Assembly: GCA_029953675.1 (NCBI GenBank)
Contig: JAMWBK010000005.1
Span: 2,313,001-2,377,000 of the forward strand
DNA from: Rhodosorus marinus
Lineage: Eukaryota; Rhodophyta; Stylonematophyceae; Stylonematales; Stylonemataceae
Direction: 5' to 3'
Length of the DNA: 64,000 bases
Below are positions 10,573-22,619 of this stretch, piece by piece (position 1 is the stretch's first letter; the number at the start of each line of letters is the position of its first letter). The notes beneath the pieces were generated by a model that was not told where the DNA came from, made no database searches, and saw only the letters and a list, made by a program, of their open reading frames with translations. Position numbers and translations under genes: made by a program.

Positions 10573-12452
10573 CTAGAACCGCATCACATTCGCCACAATC
10601 GGTGTTTTGACTGCTAAATCTGAGATAGCTCCAATACACACTTGCACTTGTCCCTTACGAATCCGAATCCAAGTTCCGAAGCTATCAGCAACAGTCTTGC
10701 TAATGAGCCCAACCATTATCCCGCTGGTTGAGCTTGGCACACTCTGATCAGAAACGCTCTGGCAGGAGATACGATCTGGCTTCACTACCATTCGAACGCG
10801 CTCACTTGAGAAAGGCCCCCCGGGATTGACAACAAGCGTCGACACCCGTCTCCTACGTGTATCTTCCTCCTTCGGAGTTGCGCTGACAACGCAAACAGAA
10901 GCAATCCTCTTAAGGCTCTTGGGTTTAACAGAGAGAAAGCTAGAGGCTGGTTGCGAAGCCACGTTGGCAGTCGTGAACACAGCAACTTCATCAAAGCTTG
11001 GTCTCTTCCAATTCCTCGACATCGGTGGACTAAAATGCCTCGAGCAGACCCTCCCAGCTCCAAAAGCAAGACTTTTGCTCTTGACTCTCCTTGCACACTC
11101 GTCCTTCGACATGCTCCTCCGACAAATTCTAAACAAGCCTTGAGTACGAGTATACCAAACACGAACAACTCCATCCCATTCCTCAGTACCGACTAACGCA
11201 ACGCAGATCTCCACTTCTCCGTCGGCGCCAACCGCACCCAGCCACGCTACTGTACGCACATCTTTCTCCTCGGAGAGGATATGCTGCTGCGTAAGTTGAA
11301 GGTCCCGGAAGGCAGCCCCATTCCTCAGCTTCGTTGTCTTGCATAGACTACCTTTCTTGCCAAACGCGAAGTCGACGTACCCTGAAGCCTTGTCGCCAGA
11401 AGAGATTGGCTCCGGGTTCGAAGTCTCCACAGGCTTTTTGGGGTCGTCCGTTGCTTTCGGGTCTGGCCCCGGAGACTCTCCAGAGCCACCCTGAACAACT
11501 GACAGTGAGCACCCAAGCTCCTGCGATGCATCAGTCAAAAACTGCTTATGGCTCGGATCAGAGAGTTTGGTGAAACCTGCCTCCATGTCTGTTCGACAAT
11601 AACCTGTACAAACCACAGAGATAGATGTTCGGCTACCCCGTTAGATTCATGATGGCAGAGAAACACTTCACCACCGGGTTGAACGGCTTCAACGACTGAC
11701 TTACCCCCAACAGTTATGCCGAAACTAAGAATACCGACCAACACATCATCCTCCGCTTTCCCTCCCCGGATTACCAAAGGGCCTCCGCTATCTCCGTAGC
11801 ACGCAGATCCCTCGCTGCCGTCATAGTTTCCGTCCGCGCAGATAAACTTCGATGTATCCACGGATATCTTTTTCGTCACCTTGCATTTTGAGGAAGTAAC
11901 AATCTTTGTGTCCACCACCCTCATCTTCCAATCATATTCAACGTATGGAGTATAATCACCGAAACCAATCGCATCGGCAACGGTTCCAGACGGAATCGTA
12001 TCGAAGCTAACGGAAATGGGCTTCACAATTGTGGACGACATTGGGGACTTCAGCTTTATCAAAGCCAAGTCATATCCGTCTCCGTGAGTGAAAAGGCTCC
12101 AACCATGTGGCATTCTAATATCTGCGGCTTCTCGACATCCGGGGCTCTTCGGGTCGGCAAGTACTGTACCAGCACAAACCTTTACCTTTGCAGACGCGTC
12201 CAGATTCGACACGCAATGCGCCGCCGTAGCGACAACATCGGTGTCAACGAAAGCGCCTGAACAAAGAAGAGAATCGCTTCCATACTCCTCCACGAACAGT
12301 GATGCCATGTAAGGTGCTTGCCTCCAGCTTTTAACCAAATCTCCGTTTATAAGCCGAGCAGAACTGCCCAGTCTTTTTAGAACCTTTGCACTAGAGAACT
12401 GCATCCCACACGCGACCAGCGCCACAAACCAAAGCTGCAAGAGCCTCCTCAT
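10573..12452 (-). CDS. secreted S1-family serine protease with long unknown C-terminal extension
   Basis: Exons 12452-11672 and 11603-10573 give 603 aa; the 68-nt intron (11671-11604) starts GTGAAG and ends TACAG. Residues 1-23 are a signal peptide. Activation would follow SSAR33 before LINGD. The catalytic triad is complete: H79 in TAAHC, D128 in DLAL, S222 in GDSGGP. The residue six before the catalytic Ser (trypsin position 189) is Ser, not Asp, so chymotrypsin/elastase-like rather than Arg/Lys preference is expected. Exon 2 supplies the last strand and the C-terminal helix of the fold (AGFTKLSDP...FLTDAS, about 265-290). The following ~310 residues match nothing I know: a Pro/Ser-rich linker, a segment with WLGAVGADGEVE and several Cys, then a basic, Ser-rich part. 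The splice is well supported because it restores the S1 C-terminus. Confidence 0.85.
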
Positions 12453-15400
12453 ATCTGCCTTTTGATAGAACATACAATATATCAATGTCAGCTTCCCAAT
12501 CTAGACATCACTTCTTAGCGTTCCGACTACCTGAGATTCCTCTGAACCACCGCGTATTGCACACACTCACAAGTGACACGCTTTCTCGAAACTAATGCCT
12601 ATATACACCCTCAACCTCTCCCTCGTACATATGTGTGAGCTTCGATGTGCCAGGGATTTGGATCAAGAGTTACAACATGCGAGCATCGGGACGGGGGTGC
12701 GATTCTCCAGCGAGGGGGGCTCCACGAAAAAAAAGCAGAGAACTCCAGCGATCTTGGATTAGCTGAAGAATATTTCAAACGTTTTCCAACTGCTGACAGG
12801 GATTGTATCAGGGTGAAACTGGGTATTCGATCCGTATCCATCTCGAAGGGGTAAGCCAACAGCATACTTTGCCATTCTTTCATTATTCATACATTTTTAC
12901 CGCCCGTATGTTTGCGGAAAGCTTATGATTTTATCAATTTTTTATCCTTCTTCGAAACCAGCGCTTTGGCTAAAATAATCTGTATTCAGCAAATAATGAG
13001 ATACCTTTCCGGCACCGAATTCGGCCGTAACGCCTAGAGAACAGGACCTCCTAGCAGACACGAACAGGACTTGATGAAAATATCAGCATTCTCTTGCACA
13101 CACCTCCACGGCGTGGTCTCCAGTACGTTACACGGCCGAGGAAGTCAAAAAAAACGCATTAAAATATACATAGCCACTTTGCGTCTACACCAGTTCTTGC
13201 ACTAGTAGAATCATCTTGCTAGCTAGGAGTAAAGTCAGTCAGTAGAAACTATGACACCCAGCCCCCGGGGTCACGAAAAGAGTGTAGAGGCGTTGAGAGA
13301 AACACAATACCGTCTAGCAAATTCCGACATACCCGTGTACCGAAAAAAAAAGCCTCGTTTCGCGACGGGTTTGCCATACTGTATGTTACGCGCTTTCGAA
13401 CGTTCGAAAAGTGCGAAATGTGCTTCTATTGGTAATACAATTTTTGTATCATTTATGTTGAACAAATAAATTCTAATCGCTTTAATTCCAATCGAAAGAA
13501 TTTGTTAATTCTAATCAGTGTCGCCACTTGCGATTAGCCAATCACAGCTGTAGGTATTGACCCCATCACGTCTAAGCATAATAACGAGGTCACCCCTGGT
13601 TTTCTGATGCGAAGATCCTATTGTCAGTCATTCGGGCGCCTACCTGAGCCCGGCTGATCGTGATATTTTTTCCCCGATATCATTGACTTGGAACCCTGAA
13701 ACCCTAGGAATACGCGGTAAACAACACGCATCCCTAGGGGGGGGTAAGCTACTCGAAGAAATAGGGCGAAAGTTTTGTGCAAGCCCTACCAGCGGATTCG
13801 AACGGAATTACAAAAAAGAAATTATTAACTGTTTATTGTGGCTTGTTTCTTACTGTCCAATCATATGTGAAGTGCCCAAACTAGCGCTTCAGAAAGTTTA
13901 TATGACATAATTACCGGTTGAAACCGCGTTTTATCACCGACAGGTATTTATTCGCGGAAATCTTTGTCATAGGACGAGATTTCAGACAACTGATCAAATA
14001 TTTATGCAAAAACAATCTTGGGGTCACCAGAAAATCCCCCCCCCCCCTTTCGGAAGCATTATCTTGGACCATTTCCTAGAAGATACTTCCCAATGGACGA
14101 AAAACAACAAAAATCGGTATAAATCTTGACGTATATTCATAATTATCGTGAATCATCCTTTTCAATAATATGGTAACAATGTCACGAAAGAACTAGTTTG
14201 TGTAGAAACAAACCTCTATTCACAACTTCAGGTGTAAAAAGTCAAGCTGTGATTTCTTGACATTGGTCAGGGTGTGGAGGACGTTCCTAGCGTCCGGGAA
14301 AAGTTTCATCTTTTTTATGTTCCTTAGATATCTCCTGTCCAATCACTTTACCCTCAGGAATAAGTCTAAACAAGAAACACCACCGGGGGGTTACTTGCCC
14401 CCTGATGCTATCTAAGAAAGAAGTTCTGTGAGAGACAGTGCGGGGAAGGGGGGGGGAGTTCACCCGGAAAATTAACTGGAACTTGGGAGCGAACGGTTGC
14501 AATTTGCTTCCACGCCGCCTGTTCTCCCGTTTCAATTGAATATTGATTACTTCTGAAGAAGACTATTTTCGGCTATGCCTGTTGGCCGTCAACTCTGGCT
14601 ATTCGAGGTAATAGAGTTGTGGAAAGGCACAAATTCCGCGTTATCTTTGCTTACAAACAAAGTACGGTTGCGTATTTTTCTTGGCCGCTTGAGTGTATAT
14701 AACCGGGGATAAAGCAAAAAAATCATTTCTATCTGAATACAGTTTTTTCGTCGCGTTGTAAGCCATTTGTCCAACAACCTACAGTTGGGGCGATCTTGCC
14801 AGGTAAAATTAGAAACGCAACGGGTGGGGTGGGCGGTGGGGATCCCCATACACGTTCATGTTATAACAAGAGACCGACTTCATTTCCACATTTTCGCTCC
14901 TCGCAGTCTTCGTGAAGGGGTAGGAGCGACAGCAGATGGGCTACGCGTGGGCACAAAAAAATTCTCAAAAAGAGGTTCTACCGACCTAACGCCTTGTTGC
15001 TCGTCCCTATGAACAGGCTTTTGCTACAAGAGCAGGTGACTGCTTGGAAGATCTTTTATTGTAAAGAGCCTCAGCCAGTAGCGCGGAACTTCCTATAGTT
15101 TTGCACTTATGGAGAAGTTCGTTGAAAGCTCGGTTGGGGCGCAGCTGGGTGGAATATGCTCATCATGAGGCATACGCAATAGCGCGCGGGTGCCTGCCGA
15201 AGCATCAGGATGTTGAAAAGGTGGCTTAGCTACTCTCAATCTTCAGCCTACCTTCTGTGCTTTATTCCCCACCCCTGTTTGCCCTGGCGCTAGTCCGTCT
15301 CATATCATAAGTTCTCGCAAATACAATACTACTCATCGACTACCCAATGAATGCAAAGGACTCGCAATCTACTCACTGAAAAATTTCCATGCGCGCTAAA

Positions 15401-18400
15401 CATATTTTAAGGATTCCTCAATCCATTTTCCCACGGAGACTGCTCCCGAACGGGGGGAACGACCCACATCAAAATCTTGCTAATATTGACGGAGCATCCA
15501 CGTCGAGCTGGGCTCCTATTTGTTGGGTAGAACGGGTTCCCAATAAAAAAGCAGACACCTGATTTACGCGCTTCATTGAAATCCGAGGTTCGTGAAATCT
15601 TCTACTTTCATTGTATTCGATCTAGAAAAAACAAGTGTACGAGCCACTTTCCGTGGACTACGTGATTTGCATTTGGAACCCGGCACACAGCTGCACTTAA
15701 AAAAAGAGCTTCTACAATTGAGAAACTGTGATCTTTCCGCAGTATGGACGGTATCAGATCGATGCGAGATACCATTCAGAGGGGACATCCAAGCTTCCTT
15801 AGAGATTCCTCAAAGGAAGTGTTGGCAATTCCATGTTTAGCACCTGAACATTGGACAATCTCAGATTTTTTGCACGATCCTCACCTTGCCACATTCATTT
15901 TTGCTGGGCTGGTTTTCGCATTTTTTTTCTCCGGAGATTTTTTTGTTTTATGTCTTGCCGAGAAGTACACACATCGAACATATTCGCACGGCTTCGCAAC
16001 TTTCTCCAGTACGCCGACTTGGCTTCAAACTCTGTCCACTACGCTCCCTTAGTACTAAACCGTGCACTAGAGGGCTTACTATTGAGGTATGGGCGGTATC
16101 AATGCCATCGCTTTCGTACAGTTCAATATGATACCCCATAAAAGATATGCAACAAGCAGGTCTGATTTTATTATGGGGTACCCAAAACATGTTCTCTATT
16201 TTTTTGGAAATTGGAGTGTGCATCCACACCGCTTAAGCAAGCACGATAGTGGAACCTGCCAGCTGAACATAATGGATCCGAAGCATTTGAACAAGGGGCG
16301 ATGACCTTCCTCAACACACCTGGCTTCGTCTTCAAGATTGCTGGTATCTGCCTCGAGGAGAAGCCCTCGATTATCCGCGCACAACCAGAGTGCGGATTTT
16401 TAAATTGCTGGACCCCGGCGTACCATCTCAGGCTGAACCTGCCAATTTGGCAGGGCTACAATCAATTGGTGACATAGCATAACTGCCGAATAAACGCTAC
16501 AGGGTTGCCTGTTTCCCCTTAGAATCTAATCTACTACCCCGTTCAGGGTGCTTCTTATCTCCTCTACTTATTTTTAGCGTTCTTTCGCGCCGCCGTCCGT
16601 AGTTGCCTATAGAGGAAGGGCACTCTACCCCCTCTAGCACCATACCTTATTCAAATCGTACAGACCAAACATTGTGCCTTGCGTCTTGTCATCTTGGAAA
16701 TGATGGGCAGCACAATGTACACAGTGATACATGGTAGCCAGTTTCTCGCTTCGATCAGACAATCTTCTTGAGGAGAACATGCTTCGTGGAGATAGTAGCC
16801 AGACCGAAGCGTGCAACTGGCCCAGGGTGGAGGGGGGTTGTGATGAGCTAGTTCTCTATCAATTAGAGTGGTGGTTAACTAAACAATTAGCTATCCTTCC
16901 TGCATTGGGTCCGCTTTTGGTCGCAAACCGGTGCGAATCCCGCATCCACCGTTTTTGCCGCTGAGACCCATCACGCACCTTGCCAAGTTGGGCTGCATTG
17001 GTTGCACTGTAGGATCGTTTGCTTTTGCGCAAATGTTTCTATACTGACGCTGTAGTTATGGGAACTTTTCTCAGAAGTGTACGATACGCCCAGTTCTTTG
17101 TTATCGCGCGTCGGGCGACAACAATTCAGAGTGTTTCGTATCCATGTTTAGAGCCTAGAATTTCCTGCAGCCCTCAATCGACAGATCGAACTTGTCCGCC
17201 CTAGCTACTTCTACCGATTCCCGCACCATTCATGCATTTGAGCCCGAGCAACTGGCTTTTCGAAAGAGCGCACGATGACGTAGTTGGGTAGCTCAGTGCG
17301 CGGCATGTCGCAAATGTTGCGCAACGAGAAAAAGTTTTCTGTCTTGTGTACGATCGAAGCCTTTGGATTGAGTCTAACAAGGAGCACTAGATTGTCAGCA
17401 GATTGTACTTACAACCTTGATCCGATGCAATGAAAAAACCAAGACTGTCCGGTTCCAAAAAAAGTAGAACCTGCACTCGGAAGCCTTTTTTTTTACAACC
17501 GTCAAAGAAAAGAGTTTCCGCATCAACCAGCGAATGCCTCGGTTACTTAACCGTTGAAAAGCTTGATATGCGTGTGGCTATTGGGTTGCATACTGCTGAC
17601 CTTTCTTGGCTCATCACGGGAAAATTGAAAACCCAGGAAAACACGTTGAGTAGGTACAAACCCACTCACCACGCATCCCATTCAGAAATTGTTAGAAAGT
17701 CTGGTCTCGCCCTTGTAGCTAACACCGTCTTGAATTAGTCACACACGCCCGCGATAAAATATTAATTATTGCTGACAGCAGCGAAGGCTTTTTGGGTTAT
17801 TTGTTCGATTCTTTTGAAAAATATCAGCTCTCGGCTAATCAGAAATTACAGCTGAATTATATTAATTTTGAAAGGGAAAGCCAGAATATTCCTCGCCGGT
17901 AAGCCAAAAATCCATGATCGCAACCGCAAATATATTCCAAAAAGTGTCTGCTCCTGCACACACAGTTTTTGGCTTCTTAAAAAGCAATTCTACTCGTATA
18001 TCTCCAAAAAAAAACGATGTCTGCTCTGCTGATTAGCAGACACTGCATGACTTCCTGATATGCTTTCTCATCCCTACCCTCAAGTTTTTTTTGTTTTCAA
18101 TATCGAATAGACGCGACTGTCTGCTGCAAGTTGTGGGCTATGTCAATAATATACTTCTAAAGGTCAAGTGCTACCCCGCGTTTGAACTCAAAATTTGTGA
18201 AATGAAGCGCCTGCGCTGTCTGCCAAGACGCTCTAACTCATACTATCAGCGAAACCAGTGGGCTTCAAATTTTTTGAACTAAATAAACAATCGACCAGGG
18301 CGCCATCGACCGTTGAGCGAAGGGGAGTCGGTCCGGCTAGACGGTTCGAAATCCTAAGCCATCCAATCAGGACGTCAACGACATCAACGGTTTGAAGAGA

Positions 18401-19906
18401 ATTTTTCTTTAAGCTTCAACGGTTTGACCGGAATGTTTTTGTTCCCGACTCGTGTGATGCCGTCCTTAGCATCCAAGCATATTACTGCGCAAACCTGAAA
18501 TCCTTCTGGGTAAGTAGATTTTTGGTTTTTTGGTTTGGAAAAACTAACGACCACGGGAGGCTTCCTGGGGAGGGAAAGAGAGTCAGAAGTTTGTGACTAC
18601 CAACTGGGGTCGTAGATTCGCTGACGGTTCACCGGGCGGTTGCACCACAATTGCCACTTAGCAATTGTGTTGCGGCAGAATTTAAGTAGTTGATATGGTC
18701 CAGAGCGTTGAGAGTTCTCCACGCGGGAATCGGAATTGAGTCTTAGTTCAGTCTCTTGCTAGAGTGCAGCCGAATCTGAACATCAATGCGAGGATCCAAA
18801 CGGTCTTAGCGTAAACTGAAGGACCCAAGCGTGGTCAATTGCCTTCGACGTTCGCTTTCTGGCCACGCAAGGGGATTAGCGAGAACGAATGTGGTCCTTC
18901 CTTACATTAGTGCCTAGCACGGCGCGAATTTTCGTTAGAAGTTTGAGAGTTGATTAAGACTAACACATAGGTAGCTAGTCTCTTTGCTCTCCGTCTTCCT
19001 TTTAGTTTACAGAGGAATCATTTACTAATAGTGAACAGGGTTTGGCAGGTACGGCAGAGCACAATTTCTTGATTTGACGTTGGTGGATATGGCAATTTGG
19101 CCACTGCTTTGCTGTGCGCGAACAGGGATTATCTCAAAAGCTTGTTTTCGGTTTCGGTTCAATTAATTTGCTTGTTGTAGCGGACCAACATTGGATAGGA
19201 CTGACAGTTGGCATTCCTCCTTTTGGCGCTTTAACTGGGGTTCAAAAGTAGCCATTGCCCCTATGTAGTTGGAAATCGCTGTCGGAGGGCGGCGGCCCAG
19301 GCTTGTTCGGACAAGCCATCTGCATTCCAAAAACGGCAAACACACATGAGGAGGTGACGTGTCTGCTTTGATTGATGTACTGTGCAGGCGGAGAAAAACT
19401 CATTAGAACTCCGGACGTGCTCGGGATTGTTCATCTTGTATTTGCTTTTACCCTTTTGCGTAGTAGAAACTCAAGCGGGAGGACAAATTGTCTGAGAACA
19501 TTGTTGCATGGAGAATCCTAGTTAGTATTGAATCTACTGTTCATGATCAGGGCCGACATGCAATAGTCGTTTGGACATGGAAGATACGTTCACAAGTGTT
19601 CAAAAGCGACTAGAAGCTGTTCTGCGGAAAGCTCTTGAACGAAAACAGAAGCCGGCGTGGGGGAGGTTCTCATCGCTGTAGTAAAGCGAAAACAGGATCA
19701 CACTCGATTCTCGGTTTTTGGGCGCTGCAAGTGAACATACCTTTGGTTGATTGCGGTTTCGTTAGTCCTGGGGGTACAATGCCCTCGTGATATTTGTTCA
19801 TGTTCGCTCAGCTGAATCCGAAGTGTTCGAACTGAACAACCTGATGAAAGAGGGGAACGCCAAGAGGGCGGAAGATCCTATAAAACGGACTTAAGGTACC
19901 TGACCG
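12453..19906. other. 7.5-kb gene-poor stretch
   Basis: No frame with recognisable domain content, no linked exons and no intact RNA gene. The sequence is relatively AT-rich with many homopolymer runs (for example a C run near 14038-14048). A perfect 16-bp palindrome built on TTTCGAACGTTCGAAA lies at 13394-13409. At about 17288 an A-box-like TAGCTCAGTGCG is followed some 60 nt later by a B-box-like GATCGAAGC, but no cloverleaf can be folded. Confidence 0.5.
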
Positions 19907-19919
19907 GTGTTAGAACCGC

Positions 19920-20100
19920 GGCTCGGGCGCATCGTTGTCAAGTATGCGGAAAACACTTTCCTGAAGTCGTTTACGATAAGGGACCACCTGAGAATCCACA
20001 CAAATGAGCATGGGTACATATGCATCGAGGAGGGTTACGGGCGTGCCTTCAAATGGAGGTCGACTCTTTCACAACATCGGCTTAAGCATCTGTGGGGAGA
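19920..20100 (+). pseudogene. decayed C2H2 zinc-finger fragment
   Basis: One frame reads HRCQVCGKHF (first half of a finger). The adjacent frame continues LKSFTIRDHLRIHTNEHGYIC and then GYGRAFKWRSTLSQHRLKH. The two halves are separated by a frameshift near 19955-19965. In the second finger the second zinc Cys is missing. The surrounding sequence has no open frame that would make a functional protein, so this is a pseudogene remnant. Confidence 0.6.
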
Positions 20101-22619
20101 ATTGCAAACGCTGATTTGGGTGGGCGGGGACGAGAAATCCGCTGAGAACGTTTGACGTACGCGTCGTCTAGGCTGGATATTGATCTCGGTGACGGACGCG
20201 GTAAAATAGATGGTTGGCACAGACGTGCGATGCCATCCAGTCGCAATACTCATTTCTGGAGTTAGTTGAGATAACAAGACAACTTCTCAACTGCTTAAAA
20301 CAATTGAAAACATCTGCTCGGTATTGAAACGAACTCCGGAATGAAACTCATTCCTTCGACAACTGGGCGTTGATTAGTCAAAAAATATAAATGGAAGAGG
20401 TACCAAAGCCTTTGGCTAGCCGCCCGCTGTTCACAAGGCCTGATCGTTAATGGCAGTCAGATTGGTCATCTACTCATTCCCCATGGTTTGCCTTTGAGCT
20501 CGCAAAGCAGGCCAGGTGACGGGGCAAATATAAAACCGTTGGCAACTCCGGTTCGAAGATGTTTGGGCACGCGGGCCGCTCCAGCAGTCAACCGACCTAA
20601 CGAAGAAGCGAGGCTGCCCTAGGAAAGCTAAGCGTTTACGATGTACCAGAAACCAGTTAAATTCTACTCTCCAATGTAGCAGAGAAGCTTGACACTTGAC
20701 ATACACTGTTTTCGGAAGTTGAGACAAAGTACACACTGATCCAATCCGAATGCCCGGCTTAACTGACAATTTCATCACCAGCTGGAAGTTAAACTACAAA
20801 AAAGCCCTGTGACGAGCGCTTGTTTGCAACTTAGGTACTACCAGGAAGGTACTACTGAACGAGAAGCTTCTCCTCTGGAAAGCGATAACTAACCGTTCGT
20901 ATGCGAGCACTGTAATTGCAGAGCCGCTGGTACAAGGGATTAGAACTGAACTACCCCTCTCAACCAACGCTTCCAATTCAAGATGTCCTTCCTGCATCCA
21001 ATTTGTTCACCTCTCTGCCAACTGCTGAAGAAAGAATTCCAAATTCGGATATAGGTGAATTTTTCTCTCATGCTCCCTTGCAGGGTTTTCAGGGAAGCTC
21101 CTTTTCGCAGTGTAGTCCTCAGGGCCTACTATTGCTTAGAGTTCCCTAAAGAGCAAATCACCCGTGTCTAATTCGGTACAGAAGTTTTCGCTTTTGACTT
21201 AACAAGGTTTGTACTTGGATAAGCAAAACGCATTTGGAGCAGATTTTGATTTACCCGGCAATCCAAGCGTGGCTAATTTCTTAGAGTTGCTACAGCAGGG
21301 CTGCAGCAGACCTGAATATCCCATTCCAGCCAAAAACTGCTCGTGTTGGAATCCCTCAAAAAGTATCGCAAACGGTTTAGGCGGTAGGAACAGGTGCGGA
21401 CCCAAATTTCTTTCCGAATTCAAATCTGTTTGTGCCTTTTGGCACGACACTGACTAACATAACCTACTTAGCACCCGCTCTTCGGTCTCGCCAAGAGTCG
21501 GTGCGGTGTGATTGGGGACATGGTTACACTGTTTACCAAGCCGCGCATTGGACTGGGAACAGTTTGCGCTCCTCAGGGTAGATAGGCTCTGAACAACGTG
21601 ATCGTGGAACAAGGGTACTTCACTAGCTTCTTTGCGCAAAAAATAAAAAACTCCCACATCTATCTCAGCGTAGCGACACGGACCACAAATTATCTAAAAA
21701 GGGTGCATTACCGACGATTTTGATGAGCAACATCTGAAAAACTTCAAAAATGCAATTTGTCAGTACCTGCTCGTTTTTAGCTTGAATTGCGAGTTCCAAT
21801 TTTGAGCTGGAATTGATGAAATTTGCTTCGTATACTGTCTATCTTACACATTTTACGGATAAGAGAGTTAAATGTATTTGAAAAAAAGAAGTCGTTTCTC
21901 CTGTGCATTGTATTATACGAATATGGTTCTCTATCAGGATCCGGAGAGATGGGGGGGGAAATACTCTTGGGGGGGATGCTGATTTCCTTCGGTGAGTCTT
22001 TTCGTAAAGCTTTTTTCGTATGCCTTTTATTAAATACGCGTCGGGTGGAATTGAAATGGGCAAAACTACCCGCACGTTTCCCCAAATTTGGTAAAACCTC
22101 TTAATAGTATATTGTTCTTTATTGCAAAAGTTTAGCCCAGGTCGGGAGCTGACAGCTGACACAAAATCAACCAGCTTTTTTCTTTGGCTTTCAAAATAAA
22201 CAACCCTTATTTTCATGGAAATGATGTAACCAATGCGGGACATACAGAGAGCCCTTCGGCTCCCGCACCGACTCTGTGTTGTGGACTTGTTCAGGCGAGT
22301 TTCGAGGTTGCTTGGGGCGCAATTTGTTTTCACGATTTCGACTCGGAATTCGCTTAGGCACGAGGTTGATGACAGTAATCGGTGGTACAAACTGTGACAA
22401 GCTGATCGATTTGCATACTAGGGAAAACCAAGATTCATGCTGTGAGGAATTTTTTCATCTGTATGAGACCTCTGCTTGCGTGGCATACTCTTTATCAAAC
22501 CGCCTCTACAGACCTCAGGTCATGTATTCAAAGCATGTGGGGTCTTCAAGAAACACCTGAGGTTCGAAGAAATGCCCGAGCAACAAGCAAGGCATAGCGC
22601 TCTCTAGTTTTTCGTCAAA
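20101..22619. other. no gene recognised upstream of the secreted multidomain gene
   Basis: Short frames only. The longest, on the minus strand at 21839-22390 (183 codons), has no recognisable domain and a composition unlike the real genes nearby. The promoter of the following gene should lie in the last few hundred bases. Confidence 0.45.

Noticed and set aside
16825-16962. possible split tRNA ending GCGAATCCCGCATCCACC
   Set aside because: The apparent acceptor ends pair, but no T-stem, anticodon arm or D-arm can be folded between them.
18150-18265. minus-strand tRNA-like stretch with GAGTTAGAGCGTC and GAGTTCAAACGC
   Set aside because: No consistent acceptor or anticodon stem; only box-like similarity.
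21839-22390. 183-codon minus-strand frame
   Set aside because: No domain, atypical composition and position within the gene-poor block; likely chance.
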